Made by a program: the position numbers and the translations under genes. From Noviherbaspirillum sp. L7-7A (GTDB lineage: Bacteria; Pseudomonadota; Gammaproteobacteria; Burkholderiales; Burkholderiaceae_D): 64,000 nt of DNA. Location: the NCBI RefSeq assembly GCF_019052805.1, contig NZ_JAHQRJ010000001.1:3926986-3990985 (forward strand), read 5' to 3'. The notes below the pieces were generated by a model. That model was not told the origin of the DNA. It did no database searches and saw only the letters and a program-made list of their open reading frames with translations. Below are positions 7,939 through 18,240 of this stretch, one piece after another (the first letter of the stretch is position 1; every line of letters begins with the position of its first letter).

Positions 7939-9723
7939 ACGACTGGCAGCGGCGCGCTGGTCCATGTCTTCGCGTTGCTGCAGTTGCCAGAGCCGCGCAT
8001 AGGCGCCATGCTTGCCCAGCAATTCCTCATGACTGCCGCGCTCAATTACACGGCCCTGTTCGAGCACGATGATTTCATCCGCATCCACTACGGTGGACAA
8101 ACGATGCGCAATCATCAGCACGGTGCGGTTGTGCGACAGCCGGTTGAGTTCCTGCTGGATTGCATGCTCGGAAGCGGAGTCCAGCGCCGATGTCGCCTCG
8201 TCGAAGATCAGTATGGGCGGGTTCTTCAGCACCGCGCGCGCCACGGCGATGCGCTGCCGCTCGCCGCCGGACAGCGTCACGCCGCGCTCGCCGACTTCGG
8301 TGTCGTATTGCCCGGGCAGGGTGGTGATCAACTCGTGGATATGGGCCGCCTTGGCCGCGCCGACGGTCTCTTCCTGGCTGGCGCCCACCCGGCCATAGGC
8401 GATGTTGTAGCCGATGGTGTCGTTGAACAGCACCGTGTCCTGCGGCACCACGCCTATCATGCTGCGCACGCTGGTAGCGCTCACCCTGGCGATGTCCTGG
8501 CCATCCACCAGGATGCGCCCTTCGGCCGGCGCATAGAGCTTCAGCAGCAGGCGCGCCAGCGTCGACTTGCCCGAGCCGCTGCCGCCCACCACGGCCAGCG
8601 TGGCGCCAGGCGCTATGCGAAAGCTCACATCGCGCAGGATCGGCCGCGACGGTTCATAGCTGAAGCTGACATGCTCGAATACCACTTCGCCACGGCCGGG
8701 CGAGAGGGCCGGCATGCCGCGCGACTCTTCCATCTCGGGCCGTTCATGCAGGATGTCGAAGAGCCGTTCCGCATTGACCCAGGCATCGCGCGCCTCGCGG
8801 TACACGAAGCCCAGTGCATTGAGCGGCAGGCAGACCTGCAGGACATAGGCATTGATCAGCACCAGGTCGCCCACCGTCATGCGGCCGGCCATCACGTCGC
8901 TGCCTGCCTGCAGCATCACCGCCGCCACGCCGCAGGCAATGATGGCGCTCTGCCCGACATGCAGTGTGAACAGCGCTTTCTGGTTGGCCACGGCGGCTTC
9001 GGTCCAGTGGCGCATGATTTCTTCGAAGCGCTGCGCTTCCACCGTTTCATTGGTGAAGTACTTCACCGTGTCATAGTTGATCAGGCTGTCGGCAAGCCGG
9101 CTCTTGGCGCTGGAGTCCAGCCGGTTCACCCGCCGCTGATGAATCGTGCGGCGCGCTGTGAAGACGACGGTAAAGCCGGTATAGACCAGGAATGTCAGCA
9201 TGATGAAGCCCGCATACCAGGCCTGGTAGCGCGAGGTGATGATGCCCAGCACCAGCGCGATCTCGATCAGGGTTGGCACCAGGGTGAACAGGCCCACGCC
9301 CAGCAGGAAGGCGATGCCGGCGGTGCCGCGGTCGATGTCGGGCAGCAGCCCGCCCATGCGCCGCTTCGCATGGAAGCGGGCACCCAGCAGATGCAGGTGC
9401 TCGAAGGTCATCTGCGCATAGTTGGCCACGGTGCGCTGCGTCACCCGTGAAAACACCAGGTCGCGCAACTCGTTGAACAGCGTGCTGGAAAAGCGCAGCA
9501 GCGCATAGCCCGCCAGCAGATAGATGGGCAGTGCCTTGAGCGTCTGCGGCTGGGACAGCGCATCGATGATGCGCTTGAGCAGCAGGGGCACGAGCACCGT
9601 GCTGATCTTTGCCGATATGAGCAGCACCACGGCGGCGGCGATGCGCCAGCGGTATGGTGCAACGACCTTGAGCAGGTCCTGCATCACACTCACTTTGGAT
9701 AGCGCTGGCTTGGTGTCCGGCAT
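7933..9723 (-). CDS. Atm1/HMT1-type ABC exporter, fused permease-ATPase
   Basis: 596 aa half-transporter working as a homodimer in the inner membrane. Residues 1-320 hold about six membrane segments. The family mark LINYDTVKYFTNE lies near residues 215-227 and points to the Atm1/heavy-metal or glutathione-conjugate exporter class rather than MsbA. The NBD has Walker A GGSGSGKST, signature LSGGERQRIAVARA, Walker B ILIFDEATSALD and switch IAHRLS. Known Atm1 relatives export glutathione persulfides or metal-thiol adducts. Here it sits upstream of the glycan genes, 163 bp away, so a role in glycan export cannot be excluded but is not the first guess. The stop codon lies inside the tandem repeat at 7907-7938. 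Confidence 0.9.
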   Translation of the reverse strand: MPDTKPALSKVSVMQDLLKVVAPYRWRIAAAVVLLISAKISTVLVPLLLKRIIDALSQPQTLKALPIYLLAGYALLRFSSTLFNELRDLVFSRVTQRTVANYAQMTFEHLHLLGARFHAKRRMGGLLPDIDRGTAGIAFLLGVGLFTLVPTLIEIALVLGIITSRYQAWYAGFIMLTFLVYTGFTVVFTARRTIHQRRVNRLDSSAKSRLADSLINYDTVKYFTNETVEAQRFEEIMRHWTEAAVANQKALFTLHVGQSAIIACGVAAVMLQAGSDVMAGRMTVGDLVLINAYVLQVCLPLNALGFVYREARDAWVNAERLFDILHERPEMEESRGMPALSPGRGEVVFEHVSFSYEPSRPILRDVSFRIAPGATLAVVGGSGSGKSTLARLLLKLYAPAEGRILVDGQDIARVSATSVRSMIGVVPQDTVLFNDTIGYNIAYGRVGASQEETVGAAKAAHIHELITTLPGQYDTEVGERGVTLSGGERQRIAVARAVLKNPPILIFDEATSALDSASEHAIQQELNRLSHNRTVLMIAHRLSTVVDADEIIVLEQGRVIERGSHEELLGKHGAYARLWQLQQREDMDQRAAASRA

Positions 9724-10292
9724 CGCGAAGGTCGCCTCTTATCGTGATATCAGCCCATGCCATAAGGTCATCAGGCTTCTTCATCACGCTGGCCCGGCCC
9801 CACGCCTGCCGCCTTGAAAAACGGCATGGATTGCAATGACGCATGGTTGGCAAGCGTTAAAGCTCAGAACAGACGGGTGGCGTTTTTGTTCCTCGCTGCA
9901 GCGGTCTTTCCGTCCAAAAAATCTTGTCATGACAATTGAACGATTTACAAGTTCGTGTACTTCTTACCCGGCATTGCTTGCATGCGCGATGCAACTTTTC
10001 CGGGCATCATGCAGTCGGTTTTTCACCGATTCATGAAACGCCGTTTCTCGAAATAAAGCCGCTTTATAGGACGCTATAGCATCGTGGAAAAACGCTTCCA
10101 TAAAAATAGCCGGATAACAGTGAAATGTTATTTCGGCTTGTAAATAAAGGAACTCTGCTGTTTCAGCATTATCAGGGAAGCATAGTGTTGACTGCATTGC
10201 GCAGCGAAAATTTTGCGATAACAGGTATATCGCTTGCTAGCGCATAGCCGGTCTGGCGAGGCAAGCCTGCGCCTGAAAACCGGAGGGCTTCT
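9724..10292. other. AT-rich divergent intergenic region between the two glycan arms
   Basis: About 570 bp with no convincing gene. From about 9880 to 10230 the sequence is visibly AT-richer than its surroundings. It holds short inverted repeats such as GAAACG-C-CGTTTC (10035-10047) and GAAAT-GTT-ATTTC. A 77-codon reading frame on the minus strand (9964-10197) has no ribosome binding site and is not called. The region must contain promoters for the leftward ABC/GT arm and the rightward carbamoyltransferase arm. Its composition resembles xenogeneic-silencer-bound promoter DNA, which is inference. Confidence 0.5.
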
Positions 10293-12026
10293 ATGTTCAC
10301 ACTGGGTATCAATGCCGCATTCCATGATTGTTCCGCCTGCCTCGTTTCCGATGGCGTGGTGCTTGCCGCTGCGGAAGAGGAACGCTTCACCCGCGTCAAG
10401 CATGGCAAGCGGCCAGTGCCGTTCACCGTATGGCAACTGCCTTACCATGCGATCGACTATTGCCTGAAGGAGGCCGGCATTAGCCTGCGCGATGTCGACC
10501 ATGTCGCTTATTCCTATGATCCTTGGCTGCAGCTGGACCGCAATTCGGTTGGCGCCACGCTGGCGCTGCCCCTGGAGCCTTCGAAGGAAGGCGGACCGGC
10601 GCCATGGGATGCGTTGTCGCTGTCCTATATCGTCAACGCGCCGCGCCAGCTTGCCGGCGGCGCGCCGCATCACCTGAAGAAGCGCTTCCAGGGCGTGAGC
10701 CATGACGGCCCGTTCAGATGGCACTTCGTCGAACATCATCTGTCGCATGAAGCCAGCGCCTTCATGGCCGCGCCCTTCGATGACTGCGCGGTGCTGACCA
10801 TGGACGGGCGGGGCGAACGCGCCACCACCAGCTATGGCATCTACCGCAATGGACGCCATGAGCGCATCAAACAGGTCAACCTGCCGCATTCGCTGGGCCT
10901 GCTGTACGAAGTCGTGACCGACCATCTCGGCTTTCTGCGCTCATCCGATGAATACAAGGTGATGGCCCTGGCGTCCTTCGGCAAGCCGGCCCATGTCGAC
11001 CTCTTCCGCGACGTGCTGAGGTATCACGGCAATGGCGACTACACGGTCGGGCAACCGGACTGGACAGCCCTGCTGGGGCCGGCCAGGGAACGCGGCGGCC
11101 CGACCGAGCAGAAGCATATGGACATTGCGCATTCGCTGCAGGTGGTGCTGGAAGAGACCGTGGGCCGCATGGCGCAGTGGCTGCATGAAGCCACCGGATC
11201 GAAGAACCTGGTGCTGGCCGGCGGCGTGGCGCTCAACTGCGTGATGAATGCCCGGCTGCGCGACCATGGCCCTTATGAACAGGTGTGGGTGCAACCCGCC
11301 GCGGGCGACTCCGGCACCTCGCTCGGCGCGGCATTGTGGGTCGATGCGCAGCAGCGCGCCGGGCAGCCGCGCCGCTGGTCCATGGACCATGTCTTCCTCG
11401 GCCCGTCGTATGGCGACGAGGAGATCGAGGCTTTCCTGCGGCAGGCCATGCTGCCATACCGGCGCAGCGACAATATCGCCGCCGACGCCGCCGTGCTGCT
11501 GGCGCAGGGCAAGGTGCTGGGCTGGTTCCAGGGCCGCATGGAATACGGTCCGCGCTCGCTGGGCGCGCGATCGATTCTGGCGTCGCCGGTCAAGGCCGAA
11601 ATGCAGGCCAGGCTCAACCAGATCAAGGACAGGGAAGACTTCCGGCCCGTGGCCCCGGTGGTGCTGGAAGAGGAGGCGGCCGACTGGTTCGTCAATGCCG
11701 GCGTGTCGCCCTTCATGGTGTTCATCAACGATGTCAGGCCGGACCGGGTCGACCAGATTCCGGCGGTGCGGCATGTCGACGGCACGGCGCGCATACAGAC
11801 CATCAACCGCAGCCAGAACCCGGTGTACTACGACCTGCTGCAGGAATTTCGCAAGCACACCGGCGTGCCGGTGCTGGTCAACACCTCCTTCAATACCCGC
11901 GGCGAGCCCATCGTCTGCACCCCGCGCGATGCGGTCGAGTCGTTCTGCACCACGCCGCTGGATGCGCTGGCCATCGGTTCCTTCCTGCTGGAGAAGCCGA
12001 CGCTGCTCACCGGAGGCAATCCATGA
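10293..12026 (+). CDS. O-carbamoyltransferase, NodU/CmcH/TobZ family
   Basis: 577 aa. The family uses carbamoyl phosphate and ATP to make carbamoyl-AMP in a Kae1-like domain, then transfers the carbamoyl group to a sugar hydroxyl. The N terminus GINAAFHDCSACLV and AEEERFTRVKHGK are diagnostic. EHHLSHEASAF supplies metal-binding histidines. The C-terminal YrdC-like domain shows FQGRMEYGPRSLGARSILAS, FRPVAPVV and NTSFNTRGEPIV. GGAGG lies 7 nt before ATG 10293. It is first in a three-gene rightward operon; its stop overlaps the next ATG (ATGA at 12023-12026). Probably decorates a sugar of the glycan made here. Confidence 0.92.
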   Translation: MFTLGINAAFHDCSACLVSDGVVLAAAEEERFTRVKHGKRPVPFTVWQLPYHAIDYCLKEAGISLRDVDHVAYSYDPWLQLDRNSVGATLALPLEPSKEGGPAPWDALSLSYIVNAPRQLAGGAPHHLKKRFQGVSHDGPFRWHFVEHHLSHEASAFMAAPFDDCAVLTMDGRGERATTSYGIYRNGRHERIKQVNLPHSLGLLYEVVTDHLGFLRSSDEYKVMALASFGKPAHVDLFRDVLRYHGNGDYTVGQPDWTALLGPARERGGPTEQKHMDIAHSLQVVLEETVGRMAQWLHEATGSKNLVLAGGVALNCVMNARLRDHGPYEQVWVQPAAGDSGTSLGAALWVDAQQRAGQPRRWSMDHVFLGPSYGDEEIEAFLRQAMLPYRRSDNIAADAAVLLAQGKVLGWFQGRMEYGPRSLGARSILASPVKAEMQARLNQIKDREDFRPVAPVVLEEEAADWFVNAGVSPFMVFINDVRPDRVDQIPAVRHVDGTARIQTINRSQNPVYYDLLQEFRKHTGVPVLVNTSFNTRGEPIVCTPRDAVESFCTTPLDALAIGSFLLEKPTLLTGGNP

Positions 12027-13096
12027 GCGCAGCCGCGCCGGCGCTGGACCTTGCCGGCATGCGGCGCATCGCGGTGTTCCGCGCGCTGCAACTGGGCGAC
12101 ATGCTGTGCACGGTGCCGGCGCTGCGCGCACTGCGCAGGGCTGCGCCGCATGCGGAGATCACCCTGATCGGCCTGCCCTGGGCTGCCGGCTTCGTCGAGC
12201 GCTTCAGCACGTACCTGGACCGGCATATCTGCTTTCCGGGTTATCCGGGCATGCCGGAAAGCGAGCCCGATGTGCAGGCGCTGCCAGGTTTCTTTGCCGC
12301 TGCCCGCGAGCGGCGATTCGACCTGGCGCTGCAGCTGCACGGCAGCGGCGGCCTCAGCAATCCGGTGACGCTGGCGCTGGGCGCGGCCCGCACCGCGGGC
12401 TTCCACGCGGCCGGCGATCCCTGCCCGGATGCGGCGACCTATGCGCCATGGTCGCAAGGGGAGCATGAAGTACTGCGCTACCTGCGCCTGCTGCGCTTGC
12501 TGGGCGTGCCTGCATGCGGCGAGCAGCTGGAATTTCCCTTGCGCCCGGAAGACCATGCCGCGCTGGCCCGCGCCGCGCCGGGCCTGGCGCCCGGCAGCTA
12601 TGTCTGCATCCATCCCGGCGCGCGCCTGCCGTCGCGGCGCTGGCCGCCGCAGCGCTTTGCGCAGGTGGCCGACGGCCTGGCCGGGCAGGGCTGGACCGTG
12701 GTCATCACCGGCTCGCCGGACGAGCGCGAGCTTACGCGGGGCGTGCGCTGTGCAATGCATGCGCAGGCAATCGACCTGACCGGCGCCACCACGCTGGGTT
12801 CGCTGGCGGCGCTGCTGGCCGGCGCCCGGCTGCTGGTCTGCAATGACACCGGCGTGTCGCATGTGGCCGCGGCCATGGCCACGCCCAGCGTGGTGATCTG
12901 TTCCGGCGCCGATCCCGGCCGCTGGGCGCCGCTGGACCATGATCGCCATCGGGTGCTGCATGCCGATGTGCCATGCCGTCCCTGCGCGCATCGGGTCTGC
13001 CCAATGATTGGGCACCCTTGCGCCACCGGCGTTTCCAGCGCCAGCGTGCTGGCCAGCGCCGAGGCCCTGTGCCGTGAAGCGGCACTTCAACCGTGA
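12023..13096 (+). CDS. Glycosyltransferase family 9 (heptosyltransferase-like), second copy
   Basis: 357 aa. It has the same architecture as the GT9 at 1319-2425: [20 protein letters not shown] at the start, [15 protein letters not shown] in the middle, and [20 protein letters not shown] near the end. It also has a cysteine cluster [16 protein letters not shown] that matches the spacing of the other copy's cluster over the first three Cys residues. Start ATG 12023 overlaps the carbamoyltransferase stop, with GGAGG just upstream. An open frame upstream in the same phase is an overlap artefact. Two GT9 enzymes on opposite arms argue that the glycan contains at least two heptose-like residues or two acceptor sites. 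Confidence 0.87.
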   Translation: MSAAAPALDLAGMRRIAVFRALQLGDMLCTVPALRALRRAAPHAEITLIGLPWAAGFVERFSTYLDRHICFPGYPGMPESEPDVQALPGFFAAARERRFDLALQLHGSGGLSNPVTLALGAARTAGFHAAGDPCPDAATYAPWSQGEHEVLRYLRLLRLLGVPACGEQLEFPLRPEDHAALARAAPGLAPGSYVCIHPGARLPSRRWPPQRFAQVADGLAGQGWTVVITGSPDERELTRGVRCAMHAQAIDLTGATTLGSLAALLAGARLLVCNDTGVSHVAAAMATPSVVICSGADPGRWAPLDHDRHRVLHADVPCRPCAHRVCPMIGHPCATGVSSASVLASAEALCREAALQP

Positions 13097-13119
13097 CATG
13101 CAAACTGGAGGCTTCCATC

Positions 13120-14121
13120 ATGAAGGAACTGCATTGCAGGCGTATTCTGGTGACCGGCGGCGCCGGCTTCCTTGGCTCGCATCTGTGCGAGCACCTGCTC
13201 AACCAGGGCCATGACGTACTGTGCGTGGACAACTTCTACACCGGCAGCAAGCTCAATATCTGCCACCTTCTGACCCGGCCCAACTTCGAGCTGCTGCGCC
13301 ATGACGTGACCTTCCCGCTGTATGTGGAAGTCGACGAGATCTACAACCTGGCCTGCCCGGCGTCGCCCGTGCATTACCAGCATGACCCGGTGCAGACCAC
13401 CAAGACCAGCGTGCATGGCGCGATCAACATGCTGGGCCTGGCCAAGCGGGTCAAGGCCCGGATACTGCAGGCTTCCACCAGCGAGGTCTATGGCGACCCC
13501 GAGATGCATCCGCAGGTGGAAGGCTACTGGGGCCACGTCAACCCGATCGGGCCGCGCTCCTGCTATGACGAAGGCAAGCGCTGCGCCGAAACCCTGTTCA
13601 TGGACTACCGGCGCCAGCACGGCATGGCGGTCAAGATCGCCCGCATCTTCAATACCTACGGGCCGCGCATGCATCCCAACGACGGCCGCGTGGTATCGAA
13701 CTTCATCATGCAGGCGCTGGCCAACGAGCCCATCACCATCTACGGCGACGGCATGCAGACCCGTTCCTTCTGCTTCGTCGACGACCTGATCGACGGCCTG
13801 GTGCGGCTGATGCAGACGCCGGATGATTTCTGCGGTCCGGTCAACCTGGGCAATCCGGTGGAGTTCACCATGCTGCAGCTGGCGCAGGAAGTGATCCGGC
13901 TGACCGGCTCCGCCTCGGTCATCGAGCACCGGCCGATTCCCTGCGACGACCCGGTGCGGCGCAAGCCCGACATCGCGCTGTCGCGCACCTACCTGGGCTG
14001 GGAGCCGAAAGTCCCGCTGGAACAGGGCCTGCAGCGCACCATTGCCTACTTCAGGGACCTGCGCCTGGCGATGGGGCGCGAGCAGCAGGCCAGTGCCGTT
14101 CCGGGCCTTGCCCATCACTGA
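13120..14121 (+). CDS. UDP-glucuronate decarboxylase (UDP-xylose synthase) type epimerase/dehydratase
   Basis: 333 aa, extended SDR. The NAD motif is [41 protein letters not shown] (Tyr-x3-Lys) and [21 protein letters not shown] follow UXS/ArnA-decarboxylase order. It converts UDP-glucuronate to UDP-xylose in the cytosol. The start is ATG 13120, preceded by GGAGG at 8 nt; a GTG 27 bases earlier would overlap the GT9 stop and has no Shine-Dalgarno. It is the last gene of the rightward arm and is followed by a clear terminator. It suggests a pentose in the glycan or a precursor for one. Confidence 0.88.
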   Translation: MKELHCRRILVTGGAGFLGSHLCEHLLNQGHDVLCVDNFYTGSKLNICHLLTRPNFELLRHDVTFPLYVEVDEIYNLACPASPVHYQHDPVQTTKTSVHGAINMLGLAKRVKARILQASTSEVYGDPEMHPQVEGYWGHVNPIGPRSCYDEGKRCAETLFMDYRRQHGMAVKIARIFNTYGPRMHPNDGRVVSNFIMQALANEPITIYGDGMQTRSFCFVDDLIDGLVRLMQTPDDFCGPVNLGNPVEFTMLQLAQEVIRLTGSASVIEHRPIPCDDPVRRKPDIALSRTYLGWEPKVPLEQGLQRTIAYFRDLRLAMGREQQASAVPGLAHH

Positions 14122-14148
14122 GCATCTCTGCGCATTACCGATTTGTGA

Positions 14149-14171
14149 GGCGCCCGTGGCGGGCGCCTTTT
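14149..14171 (+). terminator. Rho-independent terminator of the rightward glycan arm
   Basis: Perfect 8-bp stem GGCGCCCG/CGGGCGCC with a 3-nt loop (TGG) followed by TTTT. It lies 27 bp after the UDP-xylose synthase stop. Confidence 0.9.
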
Positions 14172-14383
14172 GCATTTGGGTCAAGCGGCGTGCATTGCAA
14201 CCAAATGGCGGGAAATTTCACTACAGGAGTGTCCTGTGGACGGTTTGCCAAGGCCGGATATGCGGTGGACTCGCCACATCGCCCCTGATTCGTCGCTGCA
14301 ATCGAGGAAGGTCCTGATGGCCTTTCACAGTGGACCTGATCCCGAAAACATCGCGGCGCCGATGATTACTTAGGAGGAATGCA

Positions 14384-15559
14384 ATGATAAAAAAATGGTA
14401 TCGGAATCTGTTTCGCATTTTCTGTCTTGGTCTTGCAGCATTTCTGGTGGCCTGCGGAGGAGGCAGCAACGGCGGCAACAATAGCAATGCCGACAGCGGC
14501 GACTCTGGTAAAAACCCAGTCCCATTGACGCCGCTTCTTTCCCCCATTACGACAGCGAACTTCGATTACCTCAGTGCATCTGCTTACCTTGGACTGGAAA
14601 ACCTGGCCGAAATGGCAGAGGGCGTTGGTGTCGCCGCGGCGGATTTTCCAGGCGCACTCGAGCTTCCCGGACTGCTCGGCAGCGATATGGGTGCCGGCAG
14701 CGCTGCGGTCCCATTGCTCGGCCTTGCGATGAAAACGGCAGGCTTCCAACTGGTGGCAGGCGTTCCCCAGAAATTCGACTGCGAATTCGGCGGCTCGATC
14801 ACCCTCTCGGGCGCAATGGCAAATCAGAACCGCCTCACGCAAGGCGATGAGGTCAGGGTCGTCATGGAAAACTGCCGACGTCCGGATGGGCCCGCCGATG
14901 TCGCCGGCGATCTCATCAACGGCAATATGAGCCTGTCAGTAAAGGAGCTCAACGGCACGCCAGGCCCCGATTCAGTCTGGTCAGGCATCATTGCGGTCCG
15001 CTACGACAATCTGGGCTCAGTGTCTGACACCGGCACCGAAAGCCTGAACGGAGATGCGCAGGTCAATATCAGCCAGTCTGCGAGAGAGAACCAGGTGCTT
15101 GCCGCAACGGGGAAGGAGTTGCGGCTGACGCAGCAGGCGCCAGGTAAGGCCGCGCAGGAGCTTGTACTGCGTGACTACCGGGCTGACATCCGCAAGTCTG
15201 GCGACAATCTTTCCTTGGGCGGCAACTTCACCTTCAGCACCATCAAGCCAGGTGAAGGCACGTTGCTCGTCGGCGTCTCCACCGGTAAGCCCTTTACCGT
15301 CAATATCGAGGATGCGATTCCGGTTACGCCGCCGGATGGCGCGCCGCCGGGGGACGGCATCCGTCAGGTTGATGTGTATCCCTCTTCCGGCCAGATGACC
15401 ATCACCGGCGCGGCAAGCAATGCCACCCTGGAAGCGGAAAAGTCTGGCGATCAGGTTCCCCGCTTCCTTGCGCGCCTGACCGTACAGGCCACGCGCAGTG
15501 ACGGAAGCTATGCGGCTTCGCAAACCCTGCTCTGGAAAGACCTGTTGAGCGCGCTGTAA
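14384..15559 (+). CDS. Hypothetical outer-membrane or periplasmic lipoprotein
   Basis: 391 aa. A type II signal peptide (positively charged MIKKWYRN, hydrophobic core, lipobox FLVAC with Cys near residue 24) precedes a Gly/Asn/Ser-rich tether. A strong AGGAGG-type site lies just upstream of ATG 14384. The mature part is rich in beta-forming stretches (for example GSITLSGAMANQ, then later NLSLGGNFTFSTI and GQMTITGAASNATLEAE) and looks like a repeated all-beta fold. I recognise no family. It stands alone between the glycan terminator and the convergent chemoreceptor gene. Confidence 0.75.
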   Translation: MIKKWYRNLFRIFCLGLAAFLVACGGGSNGGNNSNADSGDSGKNPVPLTPLLSPITTANFDYLSASAYLGLENLAEMAEGVGVAAADFPGALELPGLLGSDMGAGSAAVPLLGLAMKTAGFQLVAGVPQKFDCEFGGSITLSGAMANQNRLTQGDEVRVVMENCRRPDGPADVAGDLINGNMSLSVKELNGTPGPDSVWSGIIAVRYDNLGSVSDTGTESLNGDAQVNISQSARENQVLAATGKELRLTQQAPGKAAQELVLRDYRADIRKSGDNLSLGGNFTFSTIKPGEGTLLVGVSTGKPFTVNIEDAIPVTPPDGAPPGDGIRQVDVYPSSGQMTITGAASNATLEAEKSGDQVPRFLARLTVQATRSDGSYAASQTLLWKDLLSAL

Positions 15560-15647
15560 CTGGCCATTACAGTGCAGGGCGGCCAGGCCAGATTCCAGCC
15601 GGCCGCCAGACCTTGCTGCCGGTGGCCACTCTACTGGCGTTCCCGCC

Positions 15648-17198
15648 TTAGCCCGTAATCCGGAACTCGCTGACCGCCTGCGCCAGTTGCTGCGACTGCT
15701 CATGCATGGAGGCCGATGCCGCCGAGGCCTGTTCCACCAGCGCCGCATTCTGCTGGGTCACCTGGTCCATCTGCGCGATGGCCTGGTTGACCTGCTCGAT
15801 GCCGGCGCTCTGTTCATTGCTGGCGGCGCTGATCTCGGCCATGATGTCGGTCACCCGCCGCACGCTGGTCACCACGTCCTCCATGGTGCTGCCTGCCCGG
15901 TTCACCAGTTCGGCGCCATCGCCTACCCGCGCAACCGATTCATTGATCAATTCCTTGATCTCGCGCGCTGCCGCGGCGGAACGCTGCGCCAGGCTTCTCA
16001 CCTCGGTGGCCACCACTGCGAAGCCACGGCCTTCCTCGCCGGCGCGAGCCGCTTCCACCGCCGCGTTCAGCGCCAGGATGTTGGTCTGGAAGGCAATGCC
16101 ATCGATCACGCCGATGATGTCGACAATCCGCTTGGACGAGGCATCGATCGCGGCCATGGTGTCGACCACCTGCGACACCACCACGCCGCCCTGCGCCGCC
16201 ACATCGGCCGCGCTGATCGCCATCTGGTTGGCCTGGCGCGCATTCTCGGCATTCTGGCGCACGGTCGATGTCAGCTCTTCCATCGACGATGCGGTTTCCT
16301 CCAGCGCGCTGGCCTGCTGCTCGGTGCGGGACGACAGGTCGAGGTTGCCGGCCGCGATCTCGCTCGATGCGGTCGAGATGGTCTCGGTGCCACGGCGTAC
16401 CTGCGACACGATGCGCAGCAGGTTGCCGTTCATGTCCTTCAATGCCTGCAGCAAGGCGCCGGCTTCATCGGTGGACCGCACTTCGATCTCGCCGGTCAGG
16501 TCGCCGGCGGCCACCCGGCGCGCCGCTTCCACCGCCATGTCCATCGGGCGGGTAATGCTGACGGTCATGAACCAGGCGCACAGGACGGCGAGCAGCACGC
16601 CGGCCGCGGCCAGCGCCATCATCTGCTTGCGGCTGGCGCGTTCGATGTCCAGGATTTCCGCCGCCTTGATGTCAAGATGGTCGCGCTGCATCTGCAGCAG
16701 TTCGCCGGTCAGCTTGCTGTACTGTTTCGCCTGCGGCAGATAGGACGTCTCCAGCACGCGGGCTGCGCCGTCGGCGTCGCCGCCGGCCTTCTTCGCCATT
16801 ATTTCGTCGCGCGCGGCGGCATAGCTCTTGCGCACCTCGGTGATCTTTGCATACAGCGCCTTCTCGTCCTCGTCGGCCAGCAGCGGCTCGATCTTCTTGA
16901 GCAACTCGCTGGAGCTCCTGGTGGTTTCCGCCGCATCGTCCTTGAAGAAGGTGGCCAGGGCCGGATCGGCGCTCTTCGAGATTGCCGTGGTGCGCACCAC
17001 GGCATTGCTGATGTTCTTGTTCCAGTCGCTGATCAGCCTTTCCTTGATCAATGGCAGCGCCATCATTTCCCGCGAAGCCTGGCCGACCGCGGCCAGCTTC
17101 ATCACACCGATCAGGGTAATCAGGATCGACAGTGCCAGCAACAGGCCGAAGCCCAGTGCCAGGCGCCGGCCGACTTTCATGTTCTGCAAAACATTCAT
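15648..17198 (-). CDS. Methyl-accepting chemotaxis protein
   Basis: 516 aa inner-membrane chemoreceptor. TM1 at about residues 10-33 ([20 protein letters not shown]), then a periplasmic four-helix-bundle sensor with conserved SRKQ before TM2. TM2 is [24 protein letters not shown] domain follows ([20 protein letters not shown]). The signalling tip reads [20 protein letters not shown] and [20 protein letters not shown]. There is no NWETF-type pentapeptide at the C terminus (EFRITG). Start ATG 17198; the longer open frame upstream lacks any membrane logic. The ligand is unknown. Confidence 0.93.
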   Translation of the reverse strand: MNVLQNMKVGRRLALGFGLLLALSILITLIGVMKLAAVGQASREMMALPLIKERLISDWNKNISNAVVRTTAISKSADPALATFFKDDAAETTRSSSELLKKIEPLLADEDEKALYAKITEVRKSYAAARDEIMAKKAGGDADGAARVLETSYLPQAKQYSKLTGELLQMQRDHLDIKAAEILDIERASRKQMMALAAAGVLLAVLCAWFMTVSITRPMDMAVEAARRVAAGDLTGEIEVRSTDEAGALLQALKDMNGNLLRIVSQVRRGTETISTASSEIAAGNLDLSSRTEQQASALEETASSMEELTSTVRQNAENARQANQMAISAADVAAQGGVVVSQVVDTMAAIDASSKRIVDIIGVIDGIAFQTNILALNAAVEAARAGEEGRGFAVVATEVRSLAQRSAAAAREIKELINESVARVGDGAELVNRAGSTMEDVVTSVRRVTDIMAEISAASNEQSAGIEQVNQAIAQMDQVTQQNAALVEQASAASASMHEQSQQLAQAVSEFRITG

Positions 17199-17322
17199 GG
17201 AAGACTCGTAATGAAAGCCCGGGCGCGTGGCCCAGGCAGATGTCGGAAAAATAACGCGGCAGGAGACAGCCAAAGCCGTCCCTGCCTCGTGGTACAGGGT
17301 TAACGGCGTGAAAAAAGGAAAC

Positions 17323-18084
17323 TTAAACCGGCTGGTCGCTGGCCTGTTCCGCCAGCCCCTGGCTGCCCGCCATTCCCAGGCGCGCCTGGCCATGCGGGCA
17401 GAGGTCGAGAAGGATGCAGGCGCCGCAGCGCGGCGCGCGCCAGGTGCAGGTGTCCTTGCCGTGCCGCATCAGCACCTGGTGGTTGTCATAGACCTGCTGC
17501 GCATCCCATTCTTCGGGAAGCTGCGCTTCCAGTACGCGGTGCGATGGCCCGACCGCCATCGTGGCCGGAATCAGCCCGAGCCGGGCAGCCACCCGGTGGT
17601 GATGGCTGTCCACCGGCAGCGCCCTGCCGCGCAGGTTGCTGAAGGACAGCACCGCCGCGCTGGTCTTGGGGCCGACGCCCGGCAGGCTTTCCAGCCAGGC
17701 GCGCGCCTCCGCAACCGGCCAGTCGCGCAGGAATTCCAGCGACATCACGCCATTGCCGCGCGCGGTCACTTCGCGCAGCACCTGCTGGATGCGTGGCGCC
17801 TTCTGCTCCGGCCAGGTACAGGCGGAGATGGCTTCCTGCACCTCGGCCACCGGCGCGTCGCGCATGGCTTCCCAGTCGGCAAAGCGCTCGCGCAGCGCGC
17901 GGAATGCCATGCCGGAGTCGCGGTTGAGCGTCCGGTGCGACAGCAGCGACGACACCAGCTCGCTGAGCGGATCGATGGTGTGGAAGTATTTGAGGGGGCA
18001 ATGATAGTGTCCGCATAGCCGCCGATGAATTTCCAGCGCCTTGGCCTGCAGGTCTGGCGAGATTGAGAGAGCGAGAGCGGGCAT
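17323..18084 (-). CDS. Endonuclease III-like HhH-GPD DNA glycosylase
   Basis: 253 aa. It has the helix-hairpin-helix [13 protein letters not shown] with the catalytic Lys and [14 protein letters not shown] with the catalytic Asp. A 4Fe-4S cluster motif C-x6-C-x2-C-x5-C is present ([17 protein letters not shown]). The family removes oxidised pyrimidines and nicks abasic sites in base excision repair. It differs from canonical Nth in the N-terminal half ([20 protein letters not shown]) and the longer C terminus, so it is a paralogue rather than certain nth. Start ATG 18084 with GGAAAG upstream. Confidence 0.85.
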   Translation of the reverse strand: MPALALSISPDLQAKALEIHRRLCGHYHCPLKYFHTIDPLSELVSSLLSHRTLNRDSGMAFRALRERFADWEAMRDAPVAEVQEAISACTWPEQKAPRIQQVLREVTARGNGVMSLEFLRDWPVAEARAWLESLPGVGPKTSAAVLSFSNLRGRALPVDSHHHRVAARLGLIPATMAVGPSHRVLEAQLPEEWDAQQVYDNHQVLMRHGKDTCTWRAPRCGACILLDLCPHGQARLGMAGSQGLAEQASDQPV

Positions 18085-18240
18085 GCGGTTCTTTCCATTG
18101 CAGGAGAAACAGCGGCAGTTGAAATGAGGTCTTGAGCATGGGACTTGCGCAGGGAAAATTCGTTTCGCTGCCAACCGTCATTGCGCCTGCATCGCACGCT
18201 TGCCTTGCTTGTCGTCAAACCAGCCGAAGCTGCCTTGTTC

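Noticed and set aside
9964..10197. 77-codon minus-strand frame in the AT-rich intergenic region
   Set aside because: No ribosome site, no family, and overlaps the likely promoter region.
14223..14237. ACAGGA-GTG-TCCTGT dyad upstream of the lipoprotein gene
   Set aside because: A 6-3-6 dyad can occur by chance and no regulator is nearby.
15554..15572. CTGTAA-N7-TTACAG inverted repeat at the end of the lipoprotein gene as a terminator
   Set aside because: Short stem with no T-run; too weak to call.
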